From: CAVVEQ01 sp963802095
GTDB lineage: Bacteria > Chloroflexota > Anaerolineae > Anaerolineales > Anaerolineaceae
Direction: 5' to 3'
Length of the DNA stretch: 64,000 bases
Assembly: GCA_963802095.1 (NCBI GenBank)
Contig: CAWDHI010000003.1
Location: forward strand, 1-64,000
Under the pieces are notes generated by a model that was not told the origin of the DNA, ran no database searches, and worked only from the letters and a program-made list of their open reading frames with translations. Each line of letters opens with the position of its first letter. The first letter of the stretch is position 1. The position numbers and the translations under genes were made by a program. This document shows, piece after piece, positions 1 through 8,715 of the stretch.

Positions 1-88
1 CGGGAACCGACACCATGCCAAAGCGACGCAACTGGTTACAGAAAAGCGGCCGGGCCGTGGCCGGGACTGGAGGCATGCCTTTGCCATC

Positions 89-571
89 GTGTTCCGGCAT
101 CTTTTCCGCCGCCCAGTCACCGAAGAGTACCCGGAATACAAGCGGGTGCTGCCGGCGCGCACCCGGGCCCGGATCATTCTCACCCGGGACCCGGACGGGG
201 AGGAGCGCTGTGTCTCCTGCTATCTCTGCGCCGCCGCCTGCCCGGTATCGTGCATCTCCATGGCCGGGGCGGAACGGGCCGACGGGCGCCGCTGGGCCAG
301 ATGGTTCCGCATCAACTTCGCCCGGTGCATCTACTGCGGCCTGTGCGAAGAGGCCTGCCCCACCCTGGCGATCCAGTTGACCCCGCAGTTCGAATTCTGC
401 GAGCGGGACCTCCTGACCATGGTGGCGGAAAAGCAGGATTTGCTGGTGGACCACGGCGGAAAAGATAATGCGTACAATTTTTACCGCCTCGCCGGAGTGG
501 ACATGGTGGGAGGTAAGGGCACCCACATCGGAGAAGCCAAGCCGGTGAATATAAAGAGTAATCTCCCTTAA
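89..571 (+). CDS. nuoI: NADH-quinone oxidoreductase subunit I
   Basis: Peripheral-arm subunit of complex I that carries iron-sulfur clusters N6a and N6b and passes electrons toward the quinone site. Two ferredoxin motifs are visible: CVSCYLCAAACP near residue 42 and CIYCGLCEEACP near residue 84, each C-x2-C-x2-C-x3-CP. The GTG at 89 is only the first start I can propose inside the window. The frame stays open to the left edge, and codons just upstream (W-R-H-A-F-A-I before VFRHLF) fit the conserved N-terminus, so the true start is probably upstream and the gene may be cut by the edge. It is the first gene of a nuoI-J-K-L-M series, with 42 bp before nuoJ. Confidence 0.93.
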   Translation: MFRHLFRRPVTEEYPEYKRVLPARTRARIILTRDPDGEERCVSCYLCAAACPVSCISMAGAERADGRRWARWFRINFARCIYCGLCEEACPTLAIQLTPQFEFCERDLLTMVAEKQDLLVDHGGKDNAYNFYRLAGVDMVGGKGTHIGEAKPVNIKSNLP

Positions 572-613
572 AGGCCTTGGGGGCTCAGCTCCCAGGGTGA
601 ACCGGAACTTGCA

Positions 614-1123
614 ATGAGCATCTACGCCGTCATGTTTTACGGGCTGGGGGCCGTTATAGTGACCGCCACCGCCCTGGCCATCACGCGCCGCAACCTGATG
701 CACGCCATTGTTTACCTGGTGCTGTCGTTTATCGGCACGGCCATGCTGTTTTATCTCCTGGGGGCGCCCTTCCTGGCGGTGCTGGAAGTGGTCATTTACG
801 CCGGGGCCATCATGGTGCTGTTCCTGTTCATCGTCATGATGCTGGAAATCAAGCCGGACGAGAGAACCCTGGGGCCGTTGCTGCGCCAATGGGCCCCGGC
901 CCTGGCCCTGAGCGGCATCTGCCTCATGGTCATGGTGGGGTTTTTGCTCCTGACCGCGGGCACCCCCGGGCCTTTACCCCTGGTCACGGCGTCGCCCCTG
1001 GCCTTTGGCCGGTTTCTCTTCCAGAAATACTGGTTAGGGGTGGAAATTGCGTCTTTTCTCCTGTTCGTGGCCCTGGTGGGGGCGCTCTACCTGGGCCGGG
1101 GCAACGGGACCACGGGGGGCTGA
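614..1123 (+). CDS. nuoJ: NADH-quinone oxidoreductase subunit J
   Basis: Membrane-arm subunit of complex I involved in coupling quinone reduction to proton pumping. The 169-residue protein has about five hydrophobic segments. The conserved stretch A-I-V-Y-L-V-L-S-F near residue 37 and the VVIYAGAIMVLFLF segment around residues 60-73, which carries the family's pi-bulge region, identify it. Length is normal for NuoJ. nuoK begins three bases after its stop, so the two are surely co-transcribed and probably translationally coupled. Confidence 0.95.
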   Translation: MSIYAVMFYGLGAVIVTATALAITRRNLMHAIVYLVLSFIGTAMLFYLLGAPFLAVLEVVIYAGAIMVLFLFIVMMLEIKPDERTLGPLLRQWAPALALSGICLMVMVGFLLLTAGTPGPLPLVTASPLAFGRFLFQKYWLGVEIASFLLFVALVGALYLGRGNGTTGG

Positions 1124-1126
1124 AGC

Positions 1127-1438
1127 ATGGCTGCAATCGTACCATACAGTCACGTGCTCATCCTGGCGGCGATCCTCTTTTTGCTGGGGGCCGGATGCGT
1201 TGTGGCCCGGCGCAATCTCATCATGATCCTCATCGGGGTGGAGGTCATGCTGAGCGCCTCAGGCCTGGCGTTTATCGGGGCCGCCATGCACTGGCAGCAA
1301 CTGGACGGGCAGGCCTTCGTCATCTTCATCATGGCGGTCGCGGCCTCGGAAGTGGCCGTGGGTCTGGCCTTGATCGTCTATTCCCAGCGCCGCACCGCCT
1401 CGCTCAATGCCGACGACTACGATCTTATGAAGGGCTAA
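1127..1438 (+). CDS. nuoK: NADH-quinone oxidoreductase subunit K
   Basis: Small membrane subunit of complex I (103 residues, three transmembrane helices), homologous to MrpC of cation antiporters. The middle helix holds the conserved glutamate (IGVEVMLSA, near residue 43) and helix 3 a second acidic residue (VAASEVAVGLALI, near residue 77), the two glutamates expected along the proton path. Length and gene order J-K-L are typical. nuoL starts one base after its stop. Confidence 0.96.
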   Translation: MAAIVPYSHVLILAAILFLLGAGCVVARRNLIMILIGVEVMLSASGLAFIGAAMHWQQLDGQAFVIFIMAVAASEVAVGLALIVYSQRRTASLNADDYDLMKG

Positions 1439-1439
1439 C

Positions 1440-3411
1440 GTGGAAACCGTACTCCTGCTCTTACTGCTGTTGCCTCTGAGTGGCAGCGTCATCAATGCCG
1501 CAGTGGGCCGGCTGCTGCCCCGGCGGGTCGCCGAGATGATCGCCTGCGCCGCGGTCCTGGGGGCCCTGATCATGGCCAGTATCGCCCTGGCTCTGGCCGG
1601 GAAACAGGTTTATGACCTCACCTTCTTCCCCTGGATTAAAGTCGGCGATTTTTCCGCCGCCATGAACGTCCATTATGATCCTCTGGCCGCAATCATGGTC
1701 TTGATGGTCACCTTTGTCTCCAGCCTCATCCATGTCTATTCCGTGGCGTTTATGCGCCATGACTCGGATTATATCAGGTATTTCAGCTATCTGAATCTCT
1801 TTGTCTTTGCCATGCTGGTGATCACCGTGGCCGACAACCTGATCTTTGTCTACCTGGGCTGGGAAGGGGTGGGGTTCTGCTCTTACGCTCTCATCGGCTT
1901 CTGGTACACCAAAGAGGCCAATGCCGATGCCGGCCGCAAGGCCTTCGTCGTGACCCGCATCGGCGACATCGCCTTCGGGGTAGCTCTGGGCTTATTTTTC
2001 GTCCTCTTTCACAGTTTTTCCCTCACCTACATAGATAGTCACGCCGCTTCCTTGACTACCACCCAGGCTACCATCCTGTCCCTGTTACTTCTCTGGGCGG
2101 CGGCGGGCAAATCGGCCCAACTGCCCCTGACGGTCTGGCTGCCGGACGCCATGGCCGGTCCCACCCCGGTGTCGGCCCTGATTCACGCCGCCACCATGGT
2201 TACGGCCGGGGTTTATCTGCTCATGCGGCTGTTTCCGCTGTTGCAGCTGGCTCCCATCGCCTTAGGCATCATTGCCGCCATCGGGGCCATCACCACCCTT
2301 TATGCCGCCCTGGCGGCCCTGGCCCAAACCGATATCAAGCGTATCCTGGCGTATTCCACCATCAGCCAGGTAGGTTATATGATTTTGGCCGTGGGCGCGG
2401 CCGACATTGTGGGCGGTATGTTTCACCTTTTGTCCCACGCCTTCTTTAAGTCGCTGCTGTTTCTGTCGGCGGGTTGTGTCATCCAGGCCCTCGATGAAGA
2501 GCACAGCATCTTTAAGATGGGGAACCTGCACCGCTTAAGGCCCATGCTTTCCTATATTTTCCTGGCCGGGGCGCTGGGCCTGAGCGCTTTTCCCCTGCTG
2601 GGGGGCTATTTCAGCAAAGACCGTATCTTGCTGGCCACCTTTATCTATCCGGATTTTTCTTATAAGATCCTGTGGTTCATCGCCTTGGCCGCCGCTTTCC
2701 TGACGCCGCTCTATACCTTCCGGGGTTATTTCCTCATATTCACGGCCCGCCCGGGCGGGCGCACCAACACAGAAGTGCAGCCTCTCCCCGGACTCATGGT
2801 ATGGATTTTATGGCCCCTGGCCATCCTGACGTTATTCGACGGCCTGCTTAACCTTCCGGGCGGGATCGGCAAGAACTTTTTGGGACATTACCTCGAGGCG
2901 GTTCCCGGAGCCCGCCCCGAATTGGGCGCGTCCCTGGCCTTGGAGTGGATCATGGGGATCGTCAGCGCCGCCATTGTCCTGGTGTCCTTACTGCTGGCCT
3001 ATGTCCTCTATGTTCGCCGTCCGGCCCCAGAGCCTTTGCGCCAGGGCTTCCATGAGTTCTTGTTCTCCGGCCTCTATCTGGACCAGTTGTATCAGGTGAT
3101 CTTCGTCGGTCCGTACCAAAGAATGACCGAATTCATGAAGGGGCGCGTGGAAGAACGAGGAATCGATCGGGGAATCGTGACTGCGGCCGTCGCCTTATTC
3201 AACCGATTTTGGGACACGGCCAATTTTCTCTGGCTCAGGGTTGACGACCGCACCATAGATGGGAGTTACAACAAAGGGGCAACGGGGTTCCTTACCCTTT
3301 CCCCGCGGCTTCGGATACTGGACGAGCGGCCGGCTTTCCACCTATGTCAAGATGTTGCTGCTCGGATTAACTGCATTCCTCGTCGTCCTGGTATGGGGGT
3401 GGTATGACTAA
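1440..3411 (+). CDS. nuoL: NADH-quinone oxidoreductase subunit L (3' frameshift)
   Basis: Antiporter-like proton-pumping subunit of complex I with the long lateral helix. The start is a GTG one base after nuoK. Clear family motifs are present: WEGVGFCSYALIGFW (near residue 142), the TVWLPDAMAGPTPVSALIHAATMV block (near 230), and the broken-helix lysine/histidine residues. As written, the frame ends at 3407 with an atypical tail. One extra C in the CCCC run at about 3300-3303 would explain it: in the adjacent frame the sequence continues to a TAA at 3409-3411 and encodes S-G-R-L-S-T-Y-V-K-M followed by a hydrophobic helix, the expected NuoL C-terminus. I read this as a one-base insertion, sequencing error or recent mutation. 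Confidence 0.93.
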
Positions 3412-3423
3412 CGGAGGCAAGCC

Positions 3424-4929
3424 ATGCTGCATTTTCCTCTGCTGTCTGTAATCATTTTTTTGCCGCTTTTGGGCGGATTTTTGGCCCTGGCGACCGGCAG
3501 TCGCTGGCCTCTCCTCTGTCGCTGGATCAGTCTGACGACCACCTTGCTGGAGTTCAGCCTGGTGAGCTCTTTATTATTTCTGGGCTTACAACCGCAGGCC
3601 GGGCCTACCGGGGTTTGGCTGCTGGCGGAGGATTACTCCTGGATCCCCAGCCTGGGGGTCAGCTACAGTCTGGGGCTGGATGGGATAAGCCAGCTGCTCC
3701 TGCTGCTCACGGCCTTTATCAACATCCTCTGCATCCTCGTCTCCTGGCGCGCCATTACGACCAAGATAGGCTCCTTCCATTTCTTTCTGCTGTTTTTGGA
3801 ATCCAGCGTCATGGGCCTGTTCATGGCCACCGACCTCCTGCTCTTTTACCTCTTTTGGGAAATCCAGATCATTCCCATGTTTTTTCTGGTGGGCCTCTGG
3901 GGCCATGAGCGGCGGGTTTATGCCGCGGTCAAGTTTGTTTTGTTCACCTTATGCGGCAGTCTGCCGATGCTCATCGCCCTGGTGGCCCTCTATGTGCTCC
4001 ATGGGCAACAGACGGGAGTCTATACCTTTTCTGTGGTGCAGTTAATGCACACGAACTTTAGCTACACCACGGAAATTTTGCTCTATGCGGCTTTTATGCT
4101 GGGGTTTGCCATCAAAATTCCCATCGTGCCTTTGCATACCTGGTTACCCGACGCTCACACCCAGGCCCCCACGGCCGGCAGCCTGGATCTGGCCGGCTTA
4201 CTCTTGAAAACCGGATTTTATGGATTTTTCCGCTTCGCTTTCCCGCTCTTTCCCCTGGCCGCCAACGCCTCCATCCCGCTGCTCATTGCCTTGGGATTGG
4301 GGGGCATGTTCTTTACCTCCTGGATCGCCCTGGCCCAAACCGATATCAAACGCCTGGTGGCTTATTCCAGCATCGGCCACATGAGCCTGATGGTTGTGGG
4401 CGTCGCCACCTGGAATCTCCTGTCCTTGAACGGGTCGCTGCTGCAAATGGTCAACCACGGTCTCTCCACTTCGGCGCTCTTCATCATGGTGGGCATAATC
4501 GGCGAACGGATCGATTCCCGGGATTTTGCAGATTTGGGCGGCCTCTGGGCCAGGATGCCGATTTTCAGCGTCTTCTTTCTCTTCTTTGCCCTGGCCTCCA
4601 TGGGCTTGCCGGGGCTCAATAATTTCGTGGGGGAAATCCTGCTCCTGGTGGGCATCTTTGAGGCCCGGCCGCTTATCGGCATATTAAGTTTCGGCGGACT
4701 GATTTTTACGGTGATTTATATCCTGCGGATGGTTAAAGACACCCTGTTCGGTGAACCGAAAACAACGCACACCTGGGTAGATGTCAACGCCCGGGAAGTG
4801 GCCATTCTCACGATCATGGCTCTACCCATCCTGTTTCTCGGTTTGCACCCCGGCCCGGCTTTGCGTCTGTTGGAGCAACCGGTGCAGCACCTGCTGGCAC
4901 AATTCAGCGTCCTGGCTTTGGTCAGGTAA
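3424..4929 (+). CDS. nuoM: NADH-quinone oxidoreductase subunit M
   Basis: Antiporter-like proton-pumping subunit of complex I (501 residues, about 14 transmembrane helices). The diagnostic motif FYLFWEIQIIPMFFLVG lies near residue 140 with its conserved glutamate. The lysine-bearing segment IKIPIVPLHTWLPDAHTQAP lies near residue 227, and the second block AQTDIKRLVAYSSIGHMS near 304. A good ribosome site (GGAGG) stands 6-7 bases before the ATG. It lies 12 bp after the corrected nuoL stop. The next nuo gene is separated from it by 213 bp and the wrbA gene. Confidence 0.96.
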   Translation: MLHFPLLSVIIFLPLLGGFLALATGSRWPLLCRWISLTTTLLEFSLVSSLLFLGLQPQAGPTGVWLLAEDYSWIPSLGVSYSLGLDGISQLLLLLTAFINILCILVSWRAITTKIGSFHFFLLFLESSVMGLFMATDLLLFYLFWEIQIIPMFFLVGLWGHERRVYAAVKFVLFTLCGSLPMLIALVALYVLHGQQTGVYTFSVVQLMHTNFSYTTEILLYAAFMLGFAIKIPIVPLHTWLPDAHTQAPTAGSLDLAGLLLKTGFYGFFRFAFPLFPLAANASIPLLIALGLGGMFFTSWIALAQTDIKRLVAYSSIGHMSLMVVGVATWNLLSLNGSLLQMVNHGLSTSALFIMVGIIGERIDSRDFADLGGLWARMPIFSVFFLFFALASMGLPGLNNFVGEILLLVGIFEARPLIGILSFGGLIFTVIYILRMVKDTLFGEPKTTHTWVDVNAREVAILTIMALPILFLGLHPGPALRLLEQPVQHLLAQFSVLALVR

Positions 4930-4951
4930 TGGCGCATATTCAACCAGTTTT

Positions 4952-5014
4952 TGGTGGCACCGGCTTTCCAGCCTGTGTGAGGGTTTCGCACCACCTGGAA
5001 AGGCGGTGCCACCA
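4952..5014 (+). repeat. long imperfect inverted repeat downstream of nuoM
   Basis: Arms of 20 bases (4952-4971 and 4995-5014) are complementary except for one mismatch and enclose a 23-base loop. The arm begins TGGTGGCACC. There is no U-tract directly after the second arm, so a classical terminator is doubtful; an RNA-processing stem or a small mobile palindrome remain possible. It sits in the 213 bp gene-free gap between nuoM and wrbA, in which I see nothing else beyond a ribosome site for wrbA. Confidence 0.6.
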
Positions 5015-5142
5015 GTGCGAGAAAAACTTGTGGGTAAGGATAAGGTCCTCAAAGGGGGGAAGTCGCTCCCTGACCCAGCGCCCAGAGTAGTAAAGCGTGG
5101 CGGAAGCACCTTAACATAAATCTCATAGAAGGACGGAACCAC

Positions 5143-5757
5143 ATGAAAATCCTGGTAGTGTATTACTCCATGTACGGCCACGTCTTGAAGCTGGCCCGGG
5201 CTGCGGCCGACGGGGTCCAGACGGTGGCAGGGGCGGAAGTTGTCCTGCGCCGGGTCCAGGAACTGGAGACGAACCTCCCCAAGGTCCAGGCCAGCAAGCA
5301 CGCCCAGGAAGTGCTGGCCCGGCAGCAGGACATCCCCATGGCGACCATGGATGATCTGCGGGCCGCCGACGGCGTCATCTTCGGCACCCCCACCCGTTTC
5401 GGCAACATGTGCGCCCAGATGAAGCAGTACTTCGACGGCGCCGTGGATCTCTGGGCCCAGGGGGCCCTGGAAGGCAAGCCGGCCGGGGTCATGGTCTCGA
5501 CGGCCACCACCCACGGCGGCCAGGAGACCACCTGCCTCACCATGATGGTGCCGCTGCTGCACCTGGGCTTCATCATCGTCGGGGTGCCCTATTCCACCCC
5601 GGGCATGCTCCACACCGAAGGCCGGGGCGGCACCCCCTACGGCGCCACTACGGTGGCCGGAGGCAAGAACGACCTCGAACCGGCCCCGGAGGACCTTTCC
5701 ATCGCCAGGGCCCTGGGGCGGCGGGTGGCCGACGTGGCCCAAAAACTCCGGGGTTAA
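5143..5757 (+). CDS. wrbA: NAD(P)H:quinone oxidoreductase, WrbA type
   Basis: Flavodoxin-fold FMN enzyme of 204 residues that reduces quinones with NAD(P)H by two-electron transfer in the cytoplasm. The FMN phosphate loop (YYSMYGHV, residues 7-14), the PTRFGNMCAQMKQYFD segment (near 85) and the TTTHGGQETT region (near 125) are diagnostic of WrbA. Length matches the family. The ribosome site is AGAAGGACGG upstream of the ATG. Its position between nuoM and nuoN is unusual. It may supply reduced quinone chemistry linked to the complex or simply be an insertion in the operon; both are inference. Confidence 0.93.
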   Translation: MKILVVYYSMYGHVLKLARAAADGVQTVAGAEVVLRRVQELETNLPKVQASKHAQEVLARQQDIPMATMDDLRAADGVIFGTPTRFGNMCAQMKQYFDGAVDLWAQGALEGKPAGVMVSTATTHGGQETTCLTMMVPLLHLGFIIVGVPYSTPGMLHTEGRGGTPYGATTVAGGKNDLEPAPEDLSIARALGRRVADVAQKLRG

Positions 5758-5772
5758 GAGGACCCTTAGTCT

Positions 5773-6141
5773 ATGTCCACCGACTGGACCGGCCTGCTCC
5801 CCCTCCTGATCCTGGCCGGCGGGGGTACCGCAACCTTCCTGGTCGGCGCCTTTTGGCGCCGGCGGGCGGCGGGGGTGCTCTTCGCCCTGGCGCTGGTCAC
5901 CGCGGGAACGGCGGCGGCCGCAACCCTGCTGCTGCCGTCCCTGGGTCCGGGCTTAGAGGACCTGCTGGACCTGGGCGGCTACTTCCGGTTCTTCACGTCT
6001 GTCTTGATGTTCATTACCCTCATCACCCTGCTCTTCGTGCGGCAGTACAGTGTAACCCACGGTTTTGCCGGGGATGAATTGTACGCCTTCCTGATCTTTG
6101 CCGCCCTGGGGATGGTGCTGGTGGTGGCCGGGGCCAATTGG
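5773..6141 (+). pseudogene. nuoN: NADH-quinone oxidoreductase subunit N, 5' fragment cut at a sequence junction
   Basis: About 123 codons fit the N-terminal third of NuoN: a first helix, two more hydrophobic segments, then FVRQYSVTHGF with E-L-Y-A-F-L-I-F-A-A-L-G-M-V-L-V-V-A, matching the helix 3-4 region of the family. After roughly position 6141 the same frame turns into a Pro/Cys/Arg-rich string with no NuoN character, while another frame reads as an ABC ATPase. The remaining ~350 codons of nuoN are absent. The break is best read as an artificial or recombinational join, not as a natural C-terminus. Confidence 0.85.
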
Positions 6142-6160
6142 GTGGGCTGGAGCTGCCCCC
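6131..6160. other. junction between two unrelated genomic segments
   Basis: To the left lies a complex I operon on the plus strand that stops in mid-nuoN. To the right lies the 3' end of one ECF ATPase coding region followed by another. Both genes are truncated at the same place and no transposon, integrase, tRNA or target duplication is visible. A short Gly-Leu-Glu-Leu-coding string (GGCTGGAGCTG near 6144-6154) at the join is a plausible microhomology, since LGLEL-like strings occur in both NuoN and EcfA families. The exact breakpoint cannot be fixed by eye. Confidence 0.75.
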
Positions 6161-7173
6161 CGCCGAGGTCTTTGGCACTGCGCTGCGCCCCCTGTTGCCC
6201 CAGCTTCACCCGCACATCTACACCCTGGAGAAAATGCTCGCGGAGCTGCGCGGCATCCGCCCCCCGCGCGGGGTGAAAACTGCTCCCCAACGCCGCGGAG
6301 AACCCCCGGGCACTGCAGAGCCGATCATCCGGGTGAAGGGACTGGGGTACACCTACCTGGCGGATACCCCCTTGGCGCACCGCGCGCTGGAAAACGTCGC
6401 CCTGCGGGTGGGCGCGGGGGAAGCCCACGGGTTGATCGGCGCCACCGGCAGCGGCAAGATCCACCCTGCTGCAGCACCTCAACGGGCTGCTCAAACCCCA
6501 GCAGGGCTCGGTGCGGGTTGGTGACTTCAACCTGAACGACCCATCGGTGAGCGTGCGCGAGGTCTGCCGGCTTGCCGGGCTGATCTTCCAGAACCCCGAG
6601 GTGCAGTTCTTCGAGCAGTATGTGGGCGACGAGATAGCCTACGGGGCGAAACAATTGAAGCTGGAGGGATCCCTGCGTGAACGGGTACGCGAGGCGATGA
6701 GCGCGGTGGGGTTGGATTTCGAGACCTACAAGGATCGCTTTACCTGGACGCTCAGCGGGGGTGAAAAGCGCCGCGTAGCGCTGGCCTCCATCCTCTCGCT
6801 CGACCCGTCCATCCTGCTGCTGGATGAGCCCACCGCCGGGCTGGACCCGCTTACCCGCCGGGCGATCATCCGCCACTTGCAGGACCTGCACGCGCGCGGC
6901 AAGACCCTGGTTCTTTCCTCTCACCGCATGGGGGATATCGCCCGGGTTACGGATCATACGACCGTGATGCAAAATGGAAACTCCATCCTCGCCGGCACGA
7001 CGGGCGGTGTCTTCAGCCGGGGGGAAACGCTGCTGCAGGCCGGGCTGGAGCCGCCCCTAAGCGCCCAGGCTTCTGGTATCCTGCGCGCCAATGGCTGGCC
7101 GCTGCCCGAAGGCATCACCAGCCAGGAGGAACTGATCGCGGCGCTCCAGGTTTGCCTGGGGAGGAGCGCATGA
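6138..7173 (+). CDS. ECF transporter ATP-binding protein (5' truncated, frameshifted)
   Basis: ATPase of an energy-coupling-factor (vitamin/metal) importer. The first ~45 codons (G-L-E-L-P-P-A-E-V-F then LEKMLAELRG) look like the C-terminal tail of a first EcfA domain whose body is missing left of the junction. A second ATPase then follows in the same frame (from about GTG 6271), so the natural protein may be a double-ATPase fusion. The Walker A site GATGSGK is interrupted by one extra A at about 6459; the other frame resumes with S-T-L-L-Q-H-L-N-G-L-L. Downstream are the Q-loop (LIFQNPEVQFFE), signature LSGGEKRR, Walker B SILLLDEPTAGLDP and the switch histidine (SSHR). It overlaps ecfT by four bases. 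Confidence 0.85.
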
Positions 7174-7992
7174 ACGATTTTGAGTTCCTGCGCAATATCA
7201 ACATAGGACAGTACCTGCCCGGCAGCTCGCCGCTGCACCGGCTGGACCCACGCGCCAAGATCGTCATCTTCACCCTCTTCATCCTGGCGCTGACCTTCAC
7301 CCGCAGCCTGTGGGGGTTGGGAATCGCCTTCGGTATCTGTATTGTCGGCTTGCTCCTGGCGCGCATTCCCCTGCGCTTCGCCCTGCGCGGACTTGCCACC
7401 CCCCTGCCCTTTCTGCTCTTCCTCGCCGTGCTGCAGCTATTTCTCACACCATCTGCCAGCCCGGGCGATGTGCTCTGGAGCTGGCGCTTCCTGCAGATCA
7501 CCGGCGCGGGGGTTATGGCTGCAGTCACGGTTCTGATGCGCTTCACCGACCTGATCCTGGCCATCGGCCTTGGCCACCAGTATCACTTCTTCCTCCGACC
7601 TGCTCTCGGGGATGAGCGCCCTGCTGCGGCCTCTTTCGGCAATCGGCATCAAAGGAGAGGATGCGGTGATGGTGGTTCAGGTGGCATTGCGCTTTTTACC
7701 GCTCCTGGCCGTCACCGCCGAGCGTACCGCCAAGGCGCAGGCTTCGCGCGGCGCGGATTGGAGCCCGGCGAAGGGCAACCTGGTCAAACAGGTGCAACGG
7801 ATCGCCCCCATGATCGTGCCGCTGTTCATCTCCAGCCTGGGAAAAGCCGAGCGCATGGCGCTGGCCATGGACGCGCGTGCCTACGGCAGCCACCGTCCGC
7901 GCGGCGCGATGCGTGAACTGAAATTCTTGTGGAAAGATGCCGCGGCCGTGCTGCTGGCATTGCTACTTTCTGGCGCGGTCTTTATCGGCTGA
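7170..7992 (+). CDS. ecfT: ECF transporter transmembrane component EcfT (frameshifted)
   Basis: Membrane coupling subunit that links the EcfA ATPases to a substrate-binding S component. The ATG at 7170 overlaps the ATPase stop (ATGA) and has a GGGGAGG ribosome site. The early segment S-P-L-H-R-L-D-P-R-A-K is the conserved EcfT start region. Around 7569-7571 the frame shifts (GGC CTT GG should read GGC CTG GCC), consistent with one extra T. The resumed frame carries the two coupling-helix motifs: A-S-R-G-A-D and M-D-A-R-A-Y-G. The total length of ~273 residues is normal once corrected. Confidence 0.9.
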
Positions 7993-7994
7993 GG

Positions 7995-8552
7995 CTAGAG
8001 GTCAGCTCCCTTTTTCTTCCCCAATTGTATCCGCCAGTAGAGAGAAACCACCAGCGTGGTGATGATGGCGCACACCACCGCCTCGGGCAACCCGTTGATG
8101 GCGGCGATAAACGGCAACGCATTCCATGGAAGATAACCCAGCACCCCGATCATGAAGAGCACCAGCACGGTGTTTGTGAGCGAGCCCGCCACCCCGGCAG
8201 CCATCAGCCCGGCAATTGGCCAGCGTTTGAGCGCGTTCCAGGCCAGCCAGGCGGCGGGACCGATAAACAGGCGCGGCAGGACGGAGAGCAGGGGATTGGT
8301 GAACCAGACGTCCACGGGTCCGGTCGGCGCCACGGATGCCTGGATCAGGCTGAAAAGACCGAAGATCAACCCCACGCCCACCCCCACCCAGGGTCCTTCG
8401 AGCACGGCACCGATGATCACCGGCACGGTCATGATGGTGATGGATGCCCCGCTGAACCAGGGCAGGAAACCCCAGTGGGTCACCCCCAGGAATATGGAGA
8501 TCGCCCCCAGCACCCCGGTCACCACGATCTTGCGCGTACGGTCTTGAGACAT
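7995..8552 (-). CDS. ECF transporter substrate-binding (S) component
   Basis: Membrane protein of 185 residues with about six hydrophobic segments, resembling the ECF S-component families (substrate-specificity subunits for vitamins such as riboflavin, pantothenate or folate). The start at 8552 (M-S-Q-D-R-T) is preceded by GGAGGG six bases upstream. It converges on ecfT with two bases between the stops, so it is a neighbour of the ECF module but a separate transcript. The stretch G-A-V-L-E-G-P-W-V-G-V-G-V-G, followed by a loop with Asn-Pro, is typical. The substrate cannot be read from the sequence and no riboswitch was recognised upstream. Confidence 0.8.
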   Translation of the reverse strand: MSQDRTRKIVVTGVLGAISIFLGVTHWGFLPWFSGASITIMTVPVIIGAVLEGPWVGVGVGLIFGLFSLIQASVAPTGPVDVWFTNPLLSVLPRLFIGPAAWLAWNALKRWPIAGLMAAGVAGSLTNTVLVLFMIGVLGYLPWNALPFIAAINGLPEAVVCAIITTLVVSLYWRIQLGKKKGADL

Positions 8553-8621
8553 TCTACCCTCCGGATCAAAGGTCACATTTCCCCTATTGTAGCACGGCAA
8601 AAATCATTATCGGTTCAATGC

Positions 8622-8679
8622 GACAGTCATCTTGACAGTTAAATTGACAGTTGACATTATTACGTTACAGTGTTATAAT
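8622..8679 (+). promoter_or_regulatory. consensus sigma-70 promoter with repeated operator-like boxes
   Basis: TTGACA at 8651-8656, a 17-base spacer and TATAAT at 8674-8679 give a perfect housekeeping promoter pointing at the MerR gene. Two copies of TTGACAGTT (8632-8640 and 8644-8652), 12 bases apart, precede or overlap the -35 box, and a related CGACAGTC lies at 8621-8628. Repeats with near-helical spacing over the -35 region suggest the binding site of the adjacent MerR-type regulator; this is inference. Confidence 0.75.
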
Positions 8680-8715
8680 GAGCGTGTAATTGGAAAACTG
8701 GCGTAAAGGCTGTGC

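Noticed and set aside
4952..5014. Inverted repeat as an insertion sequence end
   Set aside because: No transposase and no target duplication around it; listed only as a structural repeat.
4822..5742. 306-codon minus-strand frame over nuoM's end and wrbA
   Set aside because: Antisense to WrbA, rich in His/Gly/Asp without a known domain.
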